Positions 35,431-45,317 of a stretch of 64,000 nt of DNA are shown piece by piece. Both the position numbers and the translations under genes were made by a program. Below the pieces are notes generated by a model that made no database searches, was not told where the DNA came from, and saw only the letters and a list, made by a program, of their open reading frames with translations. Source of the DNA: Paraburkholderia sp. BL9I2N2 (GTDB taxonomy: Bacteria; Pseudomonadota; Gammaproteobacteria; Burkholderiales; Burkholderiaceae); the NCBI RefSeq assembly GCF_004339745.1, contig NZ_SMGP01000001.1, forward strand, positions 1,426,001 through 1,490,000, written 5' to 3'. Positions within the stretch are counted from its first letter, which is position 1. Every line of letters begins with the position of its first letter.

Positions 35431-36975
35431 ATGAAAATACTGATTGCCGGGTTCCAGCACGAGACAAACACGTTTGCGCCATCCAAGGCGGACTATGAGA
35501 ATTTCGTCCGCGGGGAAGGATTTCCAGCTATGGTCCGCGAAGACGACGTATTCCAATTGCAAAACGTGAACATCCCGATCGGAGGATTTATCCAGGAGAT
35601 GCAAGCGGAAGGACATCACCTGATCCCGATCATATGGGCGGCGGCGAGCCCTTCGGCCCACGTAACCCGATCAGCTTACGAGCGGATTGCTGGTGAAATC
35701 GTCGAAGCGGTCCGCTCCACCAAGGTGGACGCGATTTATCTGGACCTGCACGGAGCCATGGTCGCCGAGCACGTCGATGACGGGGAAGGGGAGCTGCTGG
35801 CACGCATTCGAAGTATTGTCGGCAGTGACCTACCTGTTGTCGCGTCACTTGATCTGCATGCGAACGTAACGGAGCAGATGCTGCGCAATGCAAGCGGTCT
35901 CGTGGCATACCGGACGTACCCTCACGTGGACATGGCTGATACGGGAAGGGCTGCGGCGCATCTATTGCGACGGCTGATAGCCAGCAAAACGCCAGTCACG
36001 ATGGCCTATCGGCGCATTCCGTTTCTCATTCCGGTGAATGCGATGTGCACACTGCTTGAGCCGGCACGTAGCGTCTACCAACATCTGGCAGCCCAGGAAA
36101 ATACCGCAGTACTGTCAATTTCGTTCACGCCGGGATTCCCCGCTGCGGATTTTCCGGAATGCGGACCGATGGTCTGGTGCTATGCGACCGAACCAGACCA
36201 CGCGGATGCGGCGGTGGCAGCCATTTATGACGACATCATCGAGCGGGAGTCCGAATGGGCGGTCGAATTTCTTAACCCGGACGAGGCTGTACGTGAGGCA
36301 CAGCGAATCGCTTCCCGCGCGAACCGTCCGGTGGTCATTGCCGACACGCAGGATAACCCTCATGGCGGCGCGGATTCAAATACGACGGGAATGCTCCGGG
36401 CACTGGTGCGCAACAAGGCTCAGGGCGCTGCACTGGGCCTGATGTGGGACCCTGAAGTCGTTCGAGTGGCTCACAAGGCGGGCAAAGGAAGTTACATCAC
36501 GGTGGCGTTGGGCGGCAAGTCTAAGGTTGTTGGTGACTTCCCGTTCAAGGCGACATTCGAAGTTGAGCATCTTTCAGACGGCAAATGTATCTTTGACGGT
36601 CCGATGATGCACGGAATGCACGTCGATGTCGGTCCGACGGCCTGCCTTCGAATTGACGACGTGAGAGTCGCGGTGAGTTCCGTTAAGGCACCGATGAACG
36701 ATCGCAACCTTTTCAGAATGGCTGGTATCCAGCCTGAGAAGATGAGGATTTTGGTGAACAAGAGTTCGGTGCATTTCCGCGCGGACTTCGGTCCTATTGC
36801 CGAGCGTATTCTCGTGGCCAAGTCGCCTGGCCCGATGGCGGCTGATCCTGCCGATCTGCCGTGGAAACGACTAGGAGCCGGTACGCGTGTGCGCCCAGCC
36901 GCGAGTTCAACCCGGCCACCCAACGACGACACTCTCCGTTTCGACGAACGATCAACCAACTTGTGGGGTGACTAA
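35431..36975 (+). CDS. M81 family metallopeptidase (MlrC-like)
   Basis: A 514-residue protein of the M81/MlrC family, zinc-dependent hydrolases first known from microcystin breakdown. The N-terminal DUF1485 part has AGFQHETNTFAP (residues 6-17), then IYLDLHGAMVAE (near 105), SLDLHANVTEQM (near 140) and DTQDNPHGGADSNTTG (near 305), which hold the conserved Asp/His metal ligands. The MlrC C-terminal part begins about residue 330. It is sandwiched between an MFS permease and a PLP desulfhydrase, so its natural substrate is probably a small amide or cyclic peptide, not microcystin. Confidence 0.9.
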   Translation: MKILIAGFQHETNTFAPSKADYENFVRGEGFPAMVREDDVFQLQNVNIPIGGFIQEMQAEGHHLIPIIWAAASPSAHVTRSAYERIAGEIVEAVRSTKVDAIYLDLHGAMVAEHVDDGEGELLARIRSIVGSDLPVVASLDLHANVTEQMLRNASGLVAYRTYPHVDMADTGRAAAHLLRRLIASKTPVTMAYRRIPFLIPVNAMCTLLEPARSVYQHLAAQENTAVLSISFTPGFPAADFPECGPMVWCYATEPDHADAAVAAIYDDIIERESEWAVEFLNPDEAVREAQRIASRANRPVVIADTQDNPHGGADSNTTGMLRALVRNKAQGAALGLMWDPEVVRVAHKAGKGSYITVALGGKSKVVGDFPFKATFEVEHLSDGKCIFDGPMMHGMHVDVGPTACLRIDDVRVAVSSVKAPMNDRNLFRMAGIQPEKMRILVNKSSVHFRADFGPIAERILVAKSPGPMAADPADLPWKRLGAGTRVRPAASSTRPPNDDTLRFDERSTNLWGD

Positions 36976-37989
36976 ATGACATTGCGAGTACCGGATCTTT
37001 CCCGGTTTCCCAAGGCGCAATTGCGCGACGGGCCTTCACCGATTCTGGCACTGCCTAGATTGAGTCAGCACTTAAGAGGTGCCGAGATCTATGTCAAGCG
37101 GGAAGATCTTGATGGCCTGGGAGGCGGCGGCAACAAGCTGCGCAAGCTCGAGTTTCTGATCGGGGAGGCGCAGGCGGCTGGCGCCGATACGATCATCACG
37201 GTTGGCGGCCGACAGTCGAATCATGCCCGGTTGACGGCTGCGGCGGCTGCGCGCATTGGAATGAAATGTGAACTGGTGCTCTCGAGGCTGGTTCCGATCG
37301 AAGACGATGACTATGTCGAAAATGGCAACGTGGTACTAGATCGCCTCTTTGGTGCGGTCATTCATGATGTTCCAGGGAACGTTAATGCGCTGCAGGTTGC
37401 GGAAGAGCGGGCTGCAAAGCTGCGTGGCGAAGGCCGAAAAGTGTATGTGTGTCCGCTCGGCGGATCGAGCCCGATCGGCTGTCTGGGCTATGTTTCCTGT
37501 GCAATTGAGATTCTCGACCAGTCGAGGAGCAGCGGAATTGACTTTGACTATATCGTTGTCGCAAATGGCAGTGGTGGCATGCAGGCCGGGCTTGTAGCGG
37601 GGGCGATCGCTGCTGGTGTGTCGCCGACGAAAGTAGTGGGGTACACGGTTCTTGCGCCGCTCGAAAAAGCGTATGCCACCACATGCGAAAAAGTGCAGCA
37701 GACGCTTGACTTGATGGGTTCTGGTCTCACGGTATCCGGCAACGATGTTGTTCTCTACGGTGACCAACTCGGAATCGGCTACGGATTGCCTACTGACTCA
37801 ATGCGCCGGGCAGTCAATCTTTTGGCCAGCCAGGAAGGTCTTCTGTTGGACCCGGTGTATAGCGGCAAGGCGTTCGCGGGTCTGATTCAGAGCGTCGAGA
37901 ATGGAACATTCGGTGCGGGAAAAAAGGTTCTGTTTCTTATGAGTGGGGGTACCCCTTCGTTGTTTGCATATCGCACCGCGTTCGACTGA
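36976..37989 (+). CDS. D-cysteine desulfhydrase / ACC deaminase family PLP enzyme
   Basis: A 337-residue fold-type II PLP enzyme. The PLP-lysine is in DGLGGGGNKLRKLEFL (Lys near 54), followed by GGRQSNHARLTAAAAARIGM and the late LMSGGTPSLFAY motif. The family covers D-cysteine desulfhydrase, L-cysteate sulfo-lyase and ACC deaminase; sequence alone does not separate them here. The start follows the M81 stop without a gap, so the two are tightly coupled. It probably releases ammonia from the amino acid produced by the upstream hydrolase. Confidence 0.88.
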   Translation: MTLRVPDLSRFPKAQLRDGPSPILALPRLSQHLRGAEIYVKREDLDGLGGGGNKLRKLEFLIGEAQAAGADTIITVGGRQSNHARLTAAAAARIGMKCELVLSRLVPIEDDDYVENGNVVLDRLFGAVIHDVPGNVNALQVAEERAAKLRGEGRKVYVCPLGGSSPIGCLGYVSCAIEILDQSRSSGIDFDYIVVANGSGGMQAGLVAGAIAAGVSPTKVVGYTVLAPLEKAYATTCEKVQQTLDLMGSGLTVSGNDVVLYGDQLGIGYGLPTDSMRRAVNLLASQEGLLLDPVYSGKAFAGLIQSVENGTFGAGKKVLFLMSGGTPSLFAYRTAFD

Positions 37990-38216
37990 CTGGGGACTTA
38001 TCCGTCGGGTCTCTCGAAATTGATAGCAAACAAGCCTTTAAACCATTTTGTGAATGAACGATGTTGTTACTGCGGCTTACCGAGTGCGGGGCTAAAGCGG
38101 TGCACCCGAATCCTTTGCTAACGCTCCATGGCAGGCCGCGAGGTGGGAGCCAGGCTGGCAATGCGGTCAGAGTGATCTGGAGCCCGTCAGGCAGCAGCGA
38201 CCACGTTGTGCACGCG

Positions 38217-38606
38217 TCAAAGTTCGCCGGTTAAATACTGAGCGACGCCGTTCCCGAAGCTCCAGTCCGAGTCAGAGTTGGTGGTGATGGAGACGATCAC
38301 ATCATTTGCACCCGTGCCACAGTTTGCCGCTAATTCGGCCGTAAGCTCACTATAGAATTTGCGCTTTGACTCGTCAGAACGTGGACGAGTGGTGACTGAA
38401 ACCAGCGTCAGTTTTTCGGTACGTACGATTCCGAGCCCGGTGTCTTGCGCGACTAACCGGCGGAGATTGTGTTCCGTCAACACCTGGTAGCGGTCCGTTT
38501 GGGGTACTTCGAAAGCGTTGACTACGGCTCGATGTACGGCATCGAGCAAGGAGTTGATTTCAGCCTCCGTTCTTCCTTGAAGGACATCGATACGAATTAG
38601 CGGCAT
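38217..38606 (-). CDS. malonate semialdehyde decarboxylase-like tautomerase (MSAD)
   Basis: A 129-residue tautomerase-superfamily protein. After Met removal the residues known to be needed in MSAD are all present: Pro1, Asp37 (in PQTDRYQ), Arg73 and Arg75 (in TTRPRS). DTGLGIVRT and the end SDWSFGNGVAQYLTGEL also fit MSAD. MSAD converts malonate semialdehyde to acetaldehyde and CO2. A GGAGGAAAGA ribosome site precedes ATG 38606. It is convergent with the PLP gene and lies 10 kb from the CaaD-like genes; in Pseudomonas pavonaceae the two activities act in sequence. Related tautomerase_2 hydratases are the alternative. Confidence 0.85.
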   Translation of the reverse strand: MPLIRIDVLQGRTEAEINSLLDAVHRAVVNAFEVPQTDRYQVLTEHNLRRLVAQDTGLGIVRTEKLTLVSVTTRPRSDESKRKFYSELTAELAANCGTGANDVIVSITTNSDSDWSFGNGVAQYLTGEL

Positions 38607-39321
38607 TCTTTCCTCCGTGAATAAAAGAACGGTGTCGGCGCGATGGCACGAGCGATGGGAATGATCCAGCCTGGATTCCCAGCCTGACAATGCGACCTTC
38701 GGCATGGATACCAGCCAAACGTATGTATAGGCGCTGGGCCTGGCGACCTAACGATGCTGAGCATCAAGATGTGAAAGCTATCGCCGGCAAGCGCTTATCC
38801 TACTTTGCATTCCTCTTTCTTTGGCCGATACAGTGGCGTGGACACTTGAACACCGGCCAACAATTGAAATTCGCGCGGCGTCGCACGACCGGTGATGATG
38901 GCATCGCAGAATGGTTGACGCACAGGAACAATTGAATTACCACAGACTGCGATCATCTCGCATCGAAAGTCGTTCAGAATACGAGGCATCCCCATCACAG
39001 CCGAAACGTCATGATGTCTCTCGACGTGGTCAGGCTATTCACATGAACGCTAACCCGCAACACGCATCCGTGAAGATGACTCGTGGCAGTAGCGCCAGCC
39101 GCTCTGCCGACGGCCACCGGACCTTCCGTGCGCATTCGCCTGACGTTTGTCCCGCCCGGCTCTGGTGCTCGACGAACTCGCCACTATGTCGTGTCGCGGC
39201 TTCCGACCTTGAGTGCGCCGTAATCGGGCGAACGATCCCGCAGGCATTCACAAATTCGGTTGTGCCTGTCTGTCTCTGCTGCCCTCGTATCGAGTCATTC
39301 GCGTAACAGGTCATTTTCATC
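38607..39321. other. 715-base stretch without a supported gene
   Basis: I find no coding frame with both a ribosome site and family-like sequence here. A hairpin-forming repeat (GGGAA/TTCCC around TCCAGCCTGGA) lies at 38657-38680 in the presumed leader or promoter of the MSAD-like gene. The remainder contains only overlapping short frames on both strands. Confidence 0.4.
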
Positions 39322-39972
39322 ATGAAAGCAATGAAAAAACCACTCAGAATCGATTTTGTTTCCGACGTAGCGTGCCCGTGGTGTGCTATCGGTCTCTCCG
39401 CGCTGCAACTTGCGATCGCGCGCCTGGGCGAGGCCGTCGACGTCGAATTAGTCACGCATCCCTTCGAACTGAATCCGCAGATGGGCAACGATGGCGAAGC
39501 ACTCGTCGAACATATCGGAAAGAAATACGGGCGTACCCCGGAACAGATAGCCGAGGCACAGGTCGCGCTGCGCGAGCGTGGCGCGAATGTCGGCTTTACC
39601 TTTGGCCCGCGCACACGCATTTACAACACCTTCGATGCGCATCGCCTGTTGCATTGGGCCGCTATCAAAGGCAAACAGTTACCGCTGAAAGAGGCGCTAC
39701 TACGGGCCTATCACGGCGAGGGTAAAGCCCCGAACGACCATGACGTTCTGGTCGACGCCGCGGAATCTGTGGGGCTCGACGCAGAGCAGGCGCGCACCGT
39801 TCTGCAAAGCGGCGACTACGCCGATGAAGTTCGTGCGGAAGAAGAGAAATACCAGGCGATGGGTATCTATTCGGTGCCGTCAATCATCGTTGACAATCGC
39901 TATCTGCTGACCGGCGCACAGCCTGTCGAAGCCTTTGAGGACGCCATTCGACAAATTCTGGCGGAAGCGTGA
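39322..39972 (+). CDS. DsbA-family oxidoreductase, FrnE-like
   Basis: A 216-residue thioredoxin-fold protein with an inserted helical domain. The active-site motif CPWC sits in VSDVACPWCAIGL (residues 14-26), the cis-Pro loop is YSVPSIIVDN near 178-187, and no signal peptide is present, so it acts in the cytoplasm like FrnE. FrnE proteins are linked to oxidative-stress protection and polyketide tailoring. An alternative ATG lies nine bases in. It precedes a LysR gene by 88 bases. Confidence 0.9.
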   Translation: MKAMKKPLRIDFVSDVACPWCAIGLSALQLAIARLGEAVDVELVTHPFELNPQMGNDGEALVEHIGKKYGRTPEQIAEAQVALRERGANVGFTFGPRTRIYNTFDAHRLLHWAAIKGKQLPLKEALLRAYHGEGKAPNDHDVLVDAAESVGLDAEQARTVLQSGDYADEVRAEEEKYQAMGIYSVPSIIVDNRYLLTGAQPVEAFEDAIRQILAEA

Positions 39973-40060
39973 GGCATCCTCCGCAGTGACTTCCGCGATG
40001 ACTTTCGCGCCGCGATGTCGGTTCGTCGTCGACTTCGGAAATTTTTCATAGGGTAGCGTT

Positions 40061-40945
40061 ATGGATGTTGCGGACCTCAGGGCATTTGAAGCGGTCGCTC
40101 GCCACGGGAGCATGAACAGGGCGGCCGTAGAGTTGCACACTGTGCAGTCCAACGTAACGGCCCGGATTCGTTCACTGGAAAAAGAAGTTGGTGTTGCGCT
40201 CTTTCAGCGGCATGTCCGCGGTGTGAGCATGACTCCGGCGGGGCAGCGCATGCTTCCCTACGCGGCGCGGATCGCCAAGCTCGTTGCAGACGCTCGCGTG
40301 GCGGCCATGGACGACGGACCGCCGGGCGGTTCCCTGGTGTTGGGAACCATGGAAACCGCTGCGGCGCTGAGGCTTTCACCGATAGTGAGCAACTTCGCGC
40401 GGATGTATCCGCAAGTCAGGCTGTCGCTGACGACCGGAACAAGCCGCAGCCTCGCGACGGATGTCGCGGAATGTCGTCTGGATGGAGCGTTCATAGCAGG
40501 TCCTCTTGACCACCCGGAGCTTCACAGCGAAACGATTCTCCATGAAGAACTGGTGCTTGTGACCCCTCGGGCCATAGACTCGCCGGAGTCTTTGGCGTCA
40601 ATCCCGAACCTGAAAACGATTGTGTTCCGTGTCGGGTGCGCGTATCGGCAGCAGCTGGAAGCGCTGCTTGTCGAGATGGGGATTCTTGTGACGGCTCTCG
40701 AGTTCGGCTCGTTGGACGCAATCATTGCGTGTGTAGCGGCCGGTATCGGGATCACGTTGCTGCCGCGAGGCGTGGTCGCGGCGGCGGCGCAGCAGGACAT
40801 CATTGCTCTCCATGAGGTCTCGCCTGAAAAAACACATGTCGAGACGCTTTTCGTCCGACGGCATGACGCATACATGTCGAGCGCCATGCGCGCTTTCGTC
40901 GAGGTCTCGCGCTCGGAGTTTGGGCCTTTGATGGCGGCCGCGTAG
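40061..40945 (+). CDS. LysR-type regulator (paralogue of the one at 51396)
   Basis: A 294-residue LTTR starting MDVADLRAFEAVARHGSMNR, with VQSNVTARIRSLEKEVGVAL as the recognition region and VAAGIGITLLPRGVV in the effector domain. Over the first 86 residues it matches the regulator at 51396 in 77 positions, so the two are recent paralogues. It lies upstream of the VOC-SDR operon, whose promoter carries shared box 3. I infer that this regulator reads the boxes at 25332, 26224, 41083 and 46531. Confidence 0.92.
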   Translation: MDVADLRAFEAVARHGSMNRAAVELHTVQSNVTARIRSLEKEVGVALFQRHVRGVSMTPAGQRMLPYAARIAKLVADARVAAMDDGPPGGSLVLGTMETAAALRLSPIVSNFARMYPQVRLSLTTGTSRSLATDVAECRLDGAFIAGPLDHPELHSETILHEELVLVTPRAIDSPESLASIPNLKTIVFRVGCAYRQQLEALLVEMGILVTALEFGSLDAIIACVAAGIGITLLPRGVVAAAAQQDIIALHEVSPEKTHVETLFVRRHDAYMSSAMRAFVEVSRSEFGPLMAAA

Positions 40946-41082
40946 CGGTGTACTGGCGGAGAAACCTTATCGTCCGCGTATTCGGGGCGTTCACGACAGC
41001 CGTCAGCTTGAGCATGTTGCTGCCGTTGCCGGCGCGATCATTTTCATCACCACTATTCTGGCCGTTGTACTGGTCAAGGAAA

Positions 41083-41105
41083 GGATATCTATTTTCTCGA
41101 TACCC
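41083..41105 (+). promoter_or_regulatory. shared LysR-type box 3
   Basis: GGATATCT-N7-CGATACCC, then ATATCGTCACAAACCGC and a TTATGC/TAAGCT promoter-like pair about 40-65 bases on. The region is alike to 26224-26400 well beyond the box itself. It lies 230 bases before the VOC gene at 41337, downstream of the LysR at 40061, implying a leader of about 180 bases. I see no gene in that leader. Confidence 0.62.
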
Positions 41106-41336
41106 ATATCGTCACAAACCGCTTATGCACTCTCGAAACATTGTTAAGCTGCTTTCTGCGTGATGCGTCAACTATCCGAACGCAGGCACGTCGTTATACG
41201 CTCCGTCGGGTTTTCAAAGGGTACCTCCGCGATGATGGCAACGGTGCCGAAATCTTATCGTTTCGAACAATACGCTACACGCGAGGCCGCTTCGGAGTTG
41301 GCGAATATCATCTAAGTTCAAATGGAGAGCTTGGGG

Positions 41337-41759
41337 ATGACTGATGCACCTCTAACACTTGGCATAGACCACGTTGGTCTGACGGTCCGTAATCTGAGCG
41401 TCACCCGGGACTTTTTCATCGACGTCCTGGGCTGGACACAGGTTGGCGGGAGGCCCGACTACCCTGCGGCTTTTGTGTCCGACGGGCACATTACGCTGAC
41501 ACTCTGGGAGGTCAAGGATCTGCAGAATTGCGTGGCGTTCGACCGCAAAACGAATGTAGGTCTGCATCACCTCGCGCTGCGGGCCGGTAGTAAAGAGGCT
41601 CTCGACGCAATCTTCGCACGGGTCTCCGGATGGCCAGGGGTAGTGGTTGAATTCGCACCTGAGAACATGGGTGAAGGACCCAAGCGTCACACGATGTTGT
41701 ATGAGCCGGGCGGCATCAGACTCGAGTTCGATTTCGATCCGCGAATTCAGCCTGCTTGA
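41337..41759 (+). CDS. VOC (glyoxalase/dioxygenase-like) protein
   Basis: A 140-residue single-chain VOC-superfamily protein with two beta-alpha-beta-beta-beta units. Metal-ligand-type positions are visible: His in GIDHVGLTVRNL (near residue 10), Glu/Asp-type in LTLWEVKD, His in GLHHLALRAGS (near 75) and Glu in GIRLEFDFDP (near 133). VOC proteins include glyoxalases, extradiol dioxygenases and fosfomycin-resistance enzymes; the substrate is unknown. ATG 41337 follows GGAGAG by about 8 bases; an in-frame ATG at 41322 is the alternative. It is followed by an SDR in the same direction. Confidence 0.85.
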   Translation: MTDAPLTLGIDHVGLTVRNLSVTRDFFIDVLGWTQVGGRPDYPAAFVSDGHITLTLWEVKDLQNCVAFDRKTNVGLHHLALRAGSKEALDAIFARVSGWPGVVVEFAPENMGEGPKRHTMLYEPGGIRLEFDFDPRIQPA

Positions 41760-41894
41760 GTCGTGTTGAGTCATGGACGAAGTGGTTCAGGTAGCGCGTG
41801 GTGCAGACCTACTTATGTTACCTGGCGCCCGATTTCTTATCAAAGTAGCTGCTGGAACGGCAGTTCGAAGACTATCCAACGGGAGGTTCCAAAC

Positions 41895-42737
41895 ATGAGC
41901 CACGCCGCCCAGCGCATTTTTTTGATTACCGGTGCGAGTTCCGGTTTTGGTCGTGCTTTGGCGCGAGCAGCATTGGCCGCCGGCAATACGGTGATTGGCA
42001 TTGTGAGGAGCGAGCGTGCGAAGGCTGAGTTTGAGGGATTGCATGCACACCACGCCCACGGTGCGATCCTCGATGTGTCTGATTTCGATTCAATCAATGC
42101 GACGATCAAGGAAGTCGTCGAGCGCGTTGGTGCGATCGACGTTCTCGTGAATAGTGCAGGATACGGTCATGAAGGAATCCTCGAGGAATCTCCGCTCGAT
42201 GAACTCCGTCGTCAGTTCGATGTGAATGTGTTCGGCGCAGTCGCTATGATCAAGGCCGTGCTCCCGTCGATGCGAATACGACGCACCGGTCACATCATCA
42301 ATATCACGTCGATGGCTGGGCTAGTTACATTTCCCGGCATTGCATACTACTGCGGTAGCAAGTTCGCACTTGAAGGCATATCAGAGGCCTTGGAACAGGA
42401 AGTGCGCAGTTTCGGTATCAAGGTGACGGCTGTTGCTCCGGGCGCGTTTCGAACGGATTGGGCGGGCAGATCGATGGTGCGCACTGAGCACAATATCGAC
42501 GACTACGACCCGGTGTTTGCTCCGATCCGCCGCGCCCGTATGGCGAAAGATGGGAAACAGCCTGGGGATCCGGTGAAGGCGGCGCAGATCATGTTGGACC
42601 TGATCGACGAGGTTGATCCGCCGGTTCACCTCGTGCTTGGCGATGATGCGTTAAGTGTAGTCCGAGACAGAATGTCAGTGCTGAGCCACGAAATTGACGC
42701 TTGGGAATCCGTTTCGAAATCCAGTGGCTTCTCGTGA
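41895..42737 (+). CDS. SDR family oxidoreductase
   Basis: A 280-residue classical SDR. Landmarks: coenzyme motif TGASSGFGRALARAA (residues 12-26), NSAGYG near residue 85, the catalytic Ser in NITSMAGL and Tyr-Lys in YYCGSKFALEG, and TAVAPGAFRTDW. GGGAGG is 8 bases before ATG 41895. It follows the VOC gene by 135 bases and is probably in the same transcript under shared box 3. A 41-codon frame in the gap overlaps its start but has no ribosome site. Confidence 0.9.
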   Translation: MSHAAQRIFLITGASSGFGRALARAALAAGNTVIGIVRSERAKAEFEGLHAHHAHGAILDVSDFDSINATIKEVVERVGAIDVLVNSAGYGHEGILEESPLDELRRQFDVNVFGAVAMIKAVLPSMRIRRTGHIINITSMAGLVTFPGIAYYCGSKFALEGISEALEQEVRSFGIKVTAVAPGAFRTDWAGRSMVRTEHNIDDYDPVFAPIRRARMAKDGKQPGDPVKAAQIMLDLIDEVDPPVHLVLGDDALSVVRDRMSVLSHEIDAWESVSKSSGFS

Positions 42738-42757
42738 AAACGTAGCGGCGCGAACGG

Positions 42758-43699
42758 CTATGGAGGAAATCCTTCAGCGAAAGTATCCCTCAGGTACGTG
42801 ACAAACAGTTCGACAGCGCGCGGTACGTGCGGCGTGTATGGCCGGACCACATAGAGTTGCTCGGCAAAGGCGCCTATTGGCCGCCAGTCAGGCAGGAGAA
42901 CAATGAATTTTCCCGATTGAATCGCTGCTTGCGCCGTGAAATCGGGCAGCAGCGCGATGCCCAGATCGTCAAGGGCCGCGTCTCTCAATGCTTCGCTATT
43001 GTTAGCGGAGAAGGGGCCGTTTACCGTGATCATCAAAGGAGCCGACTGCGTCCGCCGCGCGGCTCTGCGTTCGAACGACCAGATTCCGGACCCTAAAGCA
43101 CGAGGATAGAACAGGCAATCGTGAGCGGAGAGATCCGCTGGCGATTCAGGGTAACCTCGACGCTCCAGATATGCGTGTGTGGCGACAATGACGGATTGCG
43201 TCTCGCACAGCTTCCAGGCGACATGGGTCTCAGGGACCTGAGAGCTATGTCTGACGGCAAGATCGAAGCCTTCCGTGGCAATCGAGGTCAGACGATCAGA
43301 CGCTTCGAGTTGAACCCGTACTTCGGGATTCGCCCGCAGAAACGCAGACATCTTCGGCACCAACTGCTGCCGCGCGAACGCCACTGGAGCGGTTACCCTG
43401 ATCAATCCGCGTGCAACGCCCGCCATTTCCTTAACCATCGAAAAACTCGTCGCAATGTGCTCGTACTCCAGACGTGTGTTGTCGACGAGTCGCTGGCCGG
43501 CTTCAGTGAGTCGTACGCTGCGGGTGTTACGTTGCACCAGTGCGACACCCGAGGCTCGTTCGAGTTCTGCGATGCGTTGGCTCATTGCGGCTTTGCTCAC
43601 GCCAAGGCGAGCGGCCGCCGCAGTGTACGTGCCCTGTTCGGCAAGAACCGTCAGCCAGTGCAAATGAGTCCAAAGGCCTTCGACCTTTCGCGTATCCAT
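42758..43699 (-). CDS. LysR-type transcriptional regulator, CrgA/DmlR-like
   Basis: A 313-residue LTTR with DNA-binding part [20 protein letters not shown] and [19 protein letters not shown], then the [19 protein letters not shown] linker typical of the CrgA/DmlR group. It is divergent from the methylmalonate-semialdehyde-dehydrogenase-type gene at 43806, 106 bases between starts, and is its likely regulator. Confidence 0.9.
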   Translation of the reverse strand: MDTRKVEGLWTHLHWLTVLAEQGTYTAAAARLGVSKAAMSQRIAELERASGVALVQRNTRSVRLTEAGQRLVDNTRLEYEHIATSFSMVKEMAGVARGLIRVTAPVAFARQQLVPKMSAFLRANPEVRVQLEASDRLTSIATEGFDLAVRHSSQVPETHVAWKLCETQSVIVATHAYLERRGYPESPADLSAHDCLFYPRALGSGIWSFERRAARRTQSAPLMITVNGPFSANNSEALRDAALDDLGIALLPDFTAQAAIQSGKFIVLLPDWRPIGAFAEQLYVVRPYTPHVPRAVELFVTYLRDTFAEGFPP

Positions 43700-43805
43700 A
43701 TGTCTATTGTTCGCCGTTGGAAACGATCATTTCAAGTTTAACGCCTTTGCAAACGTAATGCCGACTCCTAGACTTTGCTCACCACCCATCAATCAAGGAA
43801 GCGAG

Positions 43806-45317
43806 ATGCAAGCGTTCAACGACACAGCCGACGTCACCCACTTTATTCATGGCGAGCCAGTACGTGGGTCAGGAATGCGTACCCAGGCGATTTTCAATCC
43901 TGCGACCGGTGAACGCCGACGCAAACTCCTGCTGGGGGAGATCGCAGATGTCGACACCGCTGTCGCAAGCGCCAAGGCTGCATTTCCGAAGTGGAGCAAC
44001 ACGCCACCGATCCGCCGCGCCCGCGTCATGCTGCGGTTTCTCGAGTTGATGAACCGGCATCGGGATGAGCTGGCTGCAATCATCACGGCTGAACATGGAA
44101 AGGTCTTCTCGGATGCTCAAGGCGAGGTGGCGCGGGGTATCGATGTCATCGAATTTGCCTGCGGCATTCCGCAGCTTCTCAAGGGGGACTATACCGAGCA
44201 GGTCTCAACGGGCATGGATAACTGGACAACGCGTCAGGCGCTCGGCGTTGTCGCGGGCATTACGCCGTTCAACTTCCCGTGCATGGTGCCTTGCTGGATG
44301 TTCCCTGTTGCGATTGCGGCGGGCAACGCCTTCATTCTGAAGCCAAGCGAGCGTGACCCGTCGGCCTCGTTGTTCATGGCAAGGCTGTTGAAGGAGGCCG
44401 GTTTGCCGGACGGCATCTTCAACGTGGTTCAGGGCGACAAGGTCGTTGTTGATGCTTTGCTGGCGCACCCGGATGTGAAAGCGGTGAGCTTTGTCGGATC
44501 GACGCCAATCGCCAATTACATCTACGAGACCGGCGCGAAGAACGGCAAGCGCGTGCAAGCGCTGGGCGGGGCCAAAAATCACATGGTTGTGATGCCCGAT
44601 GCCGACATCGATCAGGCGGTCGACGCGCTGGTTGGCGCTGGGTACGGCTCCGCTGGCGAGCGTTGTATGGCTATTTCGGTCGCCGTTCTCGTCGGCGATG
44701 TGGCTGACAAGATCATTCCGAAGCTTGCCGAACGTGCGCGTAGTCTCATTGTAAAGAACGGCATGGAGTCCGATGCGGAAATGGGCCCTGTCGTTACGCA
44801 ACAGGCGCTCGAACGCATAGAAGGGTACATCGGGATTGGTGTCGACGAAGGTGCGAAGTTGGTCGTTGATGGTCGCGGCCTCAAGGTTGACGGTCATGAG
44901 GGCGGATTCTTCACGGGCGGTACGCTGTTCGACAACGTTACACCGGAGATGAGAATTTACAAGGAAGAAATCTTTGGGCCCGTTCTTGCCTGCGTCCGTG
45001 TGAAGGACTTCTCGGAAGCGGTCGATTTGATCAATGCTCATGAGTTCGGCAACGGCGTGGCGTGCTACACCCGCGACGGGCACATCGCTCGCGAATTCGG
45101 GCGACGCATCGAAGTAGGTATGGTCGGCATCAACGTCCCTATTCCGGTCCCGATGGCCTGGCACGGATTCGGCGGCTGGAAACGCAGTCTGTTCGGCGAC
45201 ACGCATGCATACGGCGAGGAAGGTGTTCGGTTCTATACGAAGCAGAAGTCGATCATGCAGCGCTGGCCGGAGAGCACCGAGAAGGGCGCTGAATTTGCAA
45301 TGCCCACAGCGAAGTAA
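43806..45317 (+). CDS. mmsA: (methyl)malonate-semialdehyde dehydrogenase, MmsA/DddC family
   Basis: A 503-residue CoA-acylating aldehyde dehydrogenase. It shows [20 protein letters not shown] (near 155), [20 protein letters not shown] (NAD-binding), the catalytic Cys in [14 protein letters not shown] (near 285), and [12 protein letters not shown] near the C-terminus, all typical of MmsA. These enzymes convert methylmalonate or malonate semialdehyde to propionyl- or acetyl-CoA. DddC, which acts on malonate semialdehyde from 3-hydroxypropionate, is a member. ATG 43806 is preceded by AAGGAAGCGAG. No mmsB is adjacent, and other malonate-semialdehyde genes in the window favour a DddC-like role. 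Confidence 0.93.
   Translation: MQAFNDTADVTHFIHGEPVRGSGMRTQAIFNPATGERRRKLLLGEIADVDTAVASAKAAFPKWSNTPPIRRARVMLRFLELMNRHRDELAAIITAEHGKVFSDAQGEVARGIDVIEFACGIPQLLKGDYTEQVSTGMDNWTTRQALGVVAGITPFNFPCMVPCWMFPVAIAAGNAFILKPSERDPSASLFMARLLKEAGLPDGIFNVVQGDKVVVDALLAHPDVKAVSFVGSTPIANYIYETGAKNGKRVQALGGAKNHMVVMPDADIDQAVDALVGAGYGSAGERCMAISVAVLVGDVADKIIPKLAERARSLIVKNGMESDAEMGPVVTQQALERIEGYIGIGVDEGAKLVVDGRGLKVDGHEGGFFTGGTLFDNVTPEMRIYKEEIFGPVLACVRVKDFSEAVDLINAHEFGNGVACYTRDGHIAREFGRRIEVGMVGINVPIPVPMAWHGFGGWKRSLFGDTHAYGEEGVRFYTKQKSIMQRWPESTEKGAEFAMPTAK

Noticed and set aside
38911..39306. 131-codon frame upstream of the FrnE-like gene
   Set aside because: No ribosome site and low-complexity Ser/Arg-rich product.
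41773..41898. 41-codon frame in the VOC-SDR gap whose TGA overlaps the SDR ATG
   Set aside because: The ATGA overlap is suggestive, but there is no ribosome site and no recognisable sequence, so I did not call it.
43806..45317. Assigning the dehydrogenase to valine degradation
   Set aside because: No mmsB or acyl-CoA dehydrogenase genes are adjacent, and other malonate-semialdehyde genes are in the window; the family name is kept but not that pathway.
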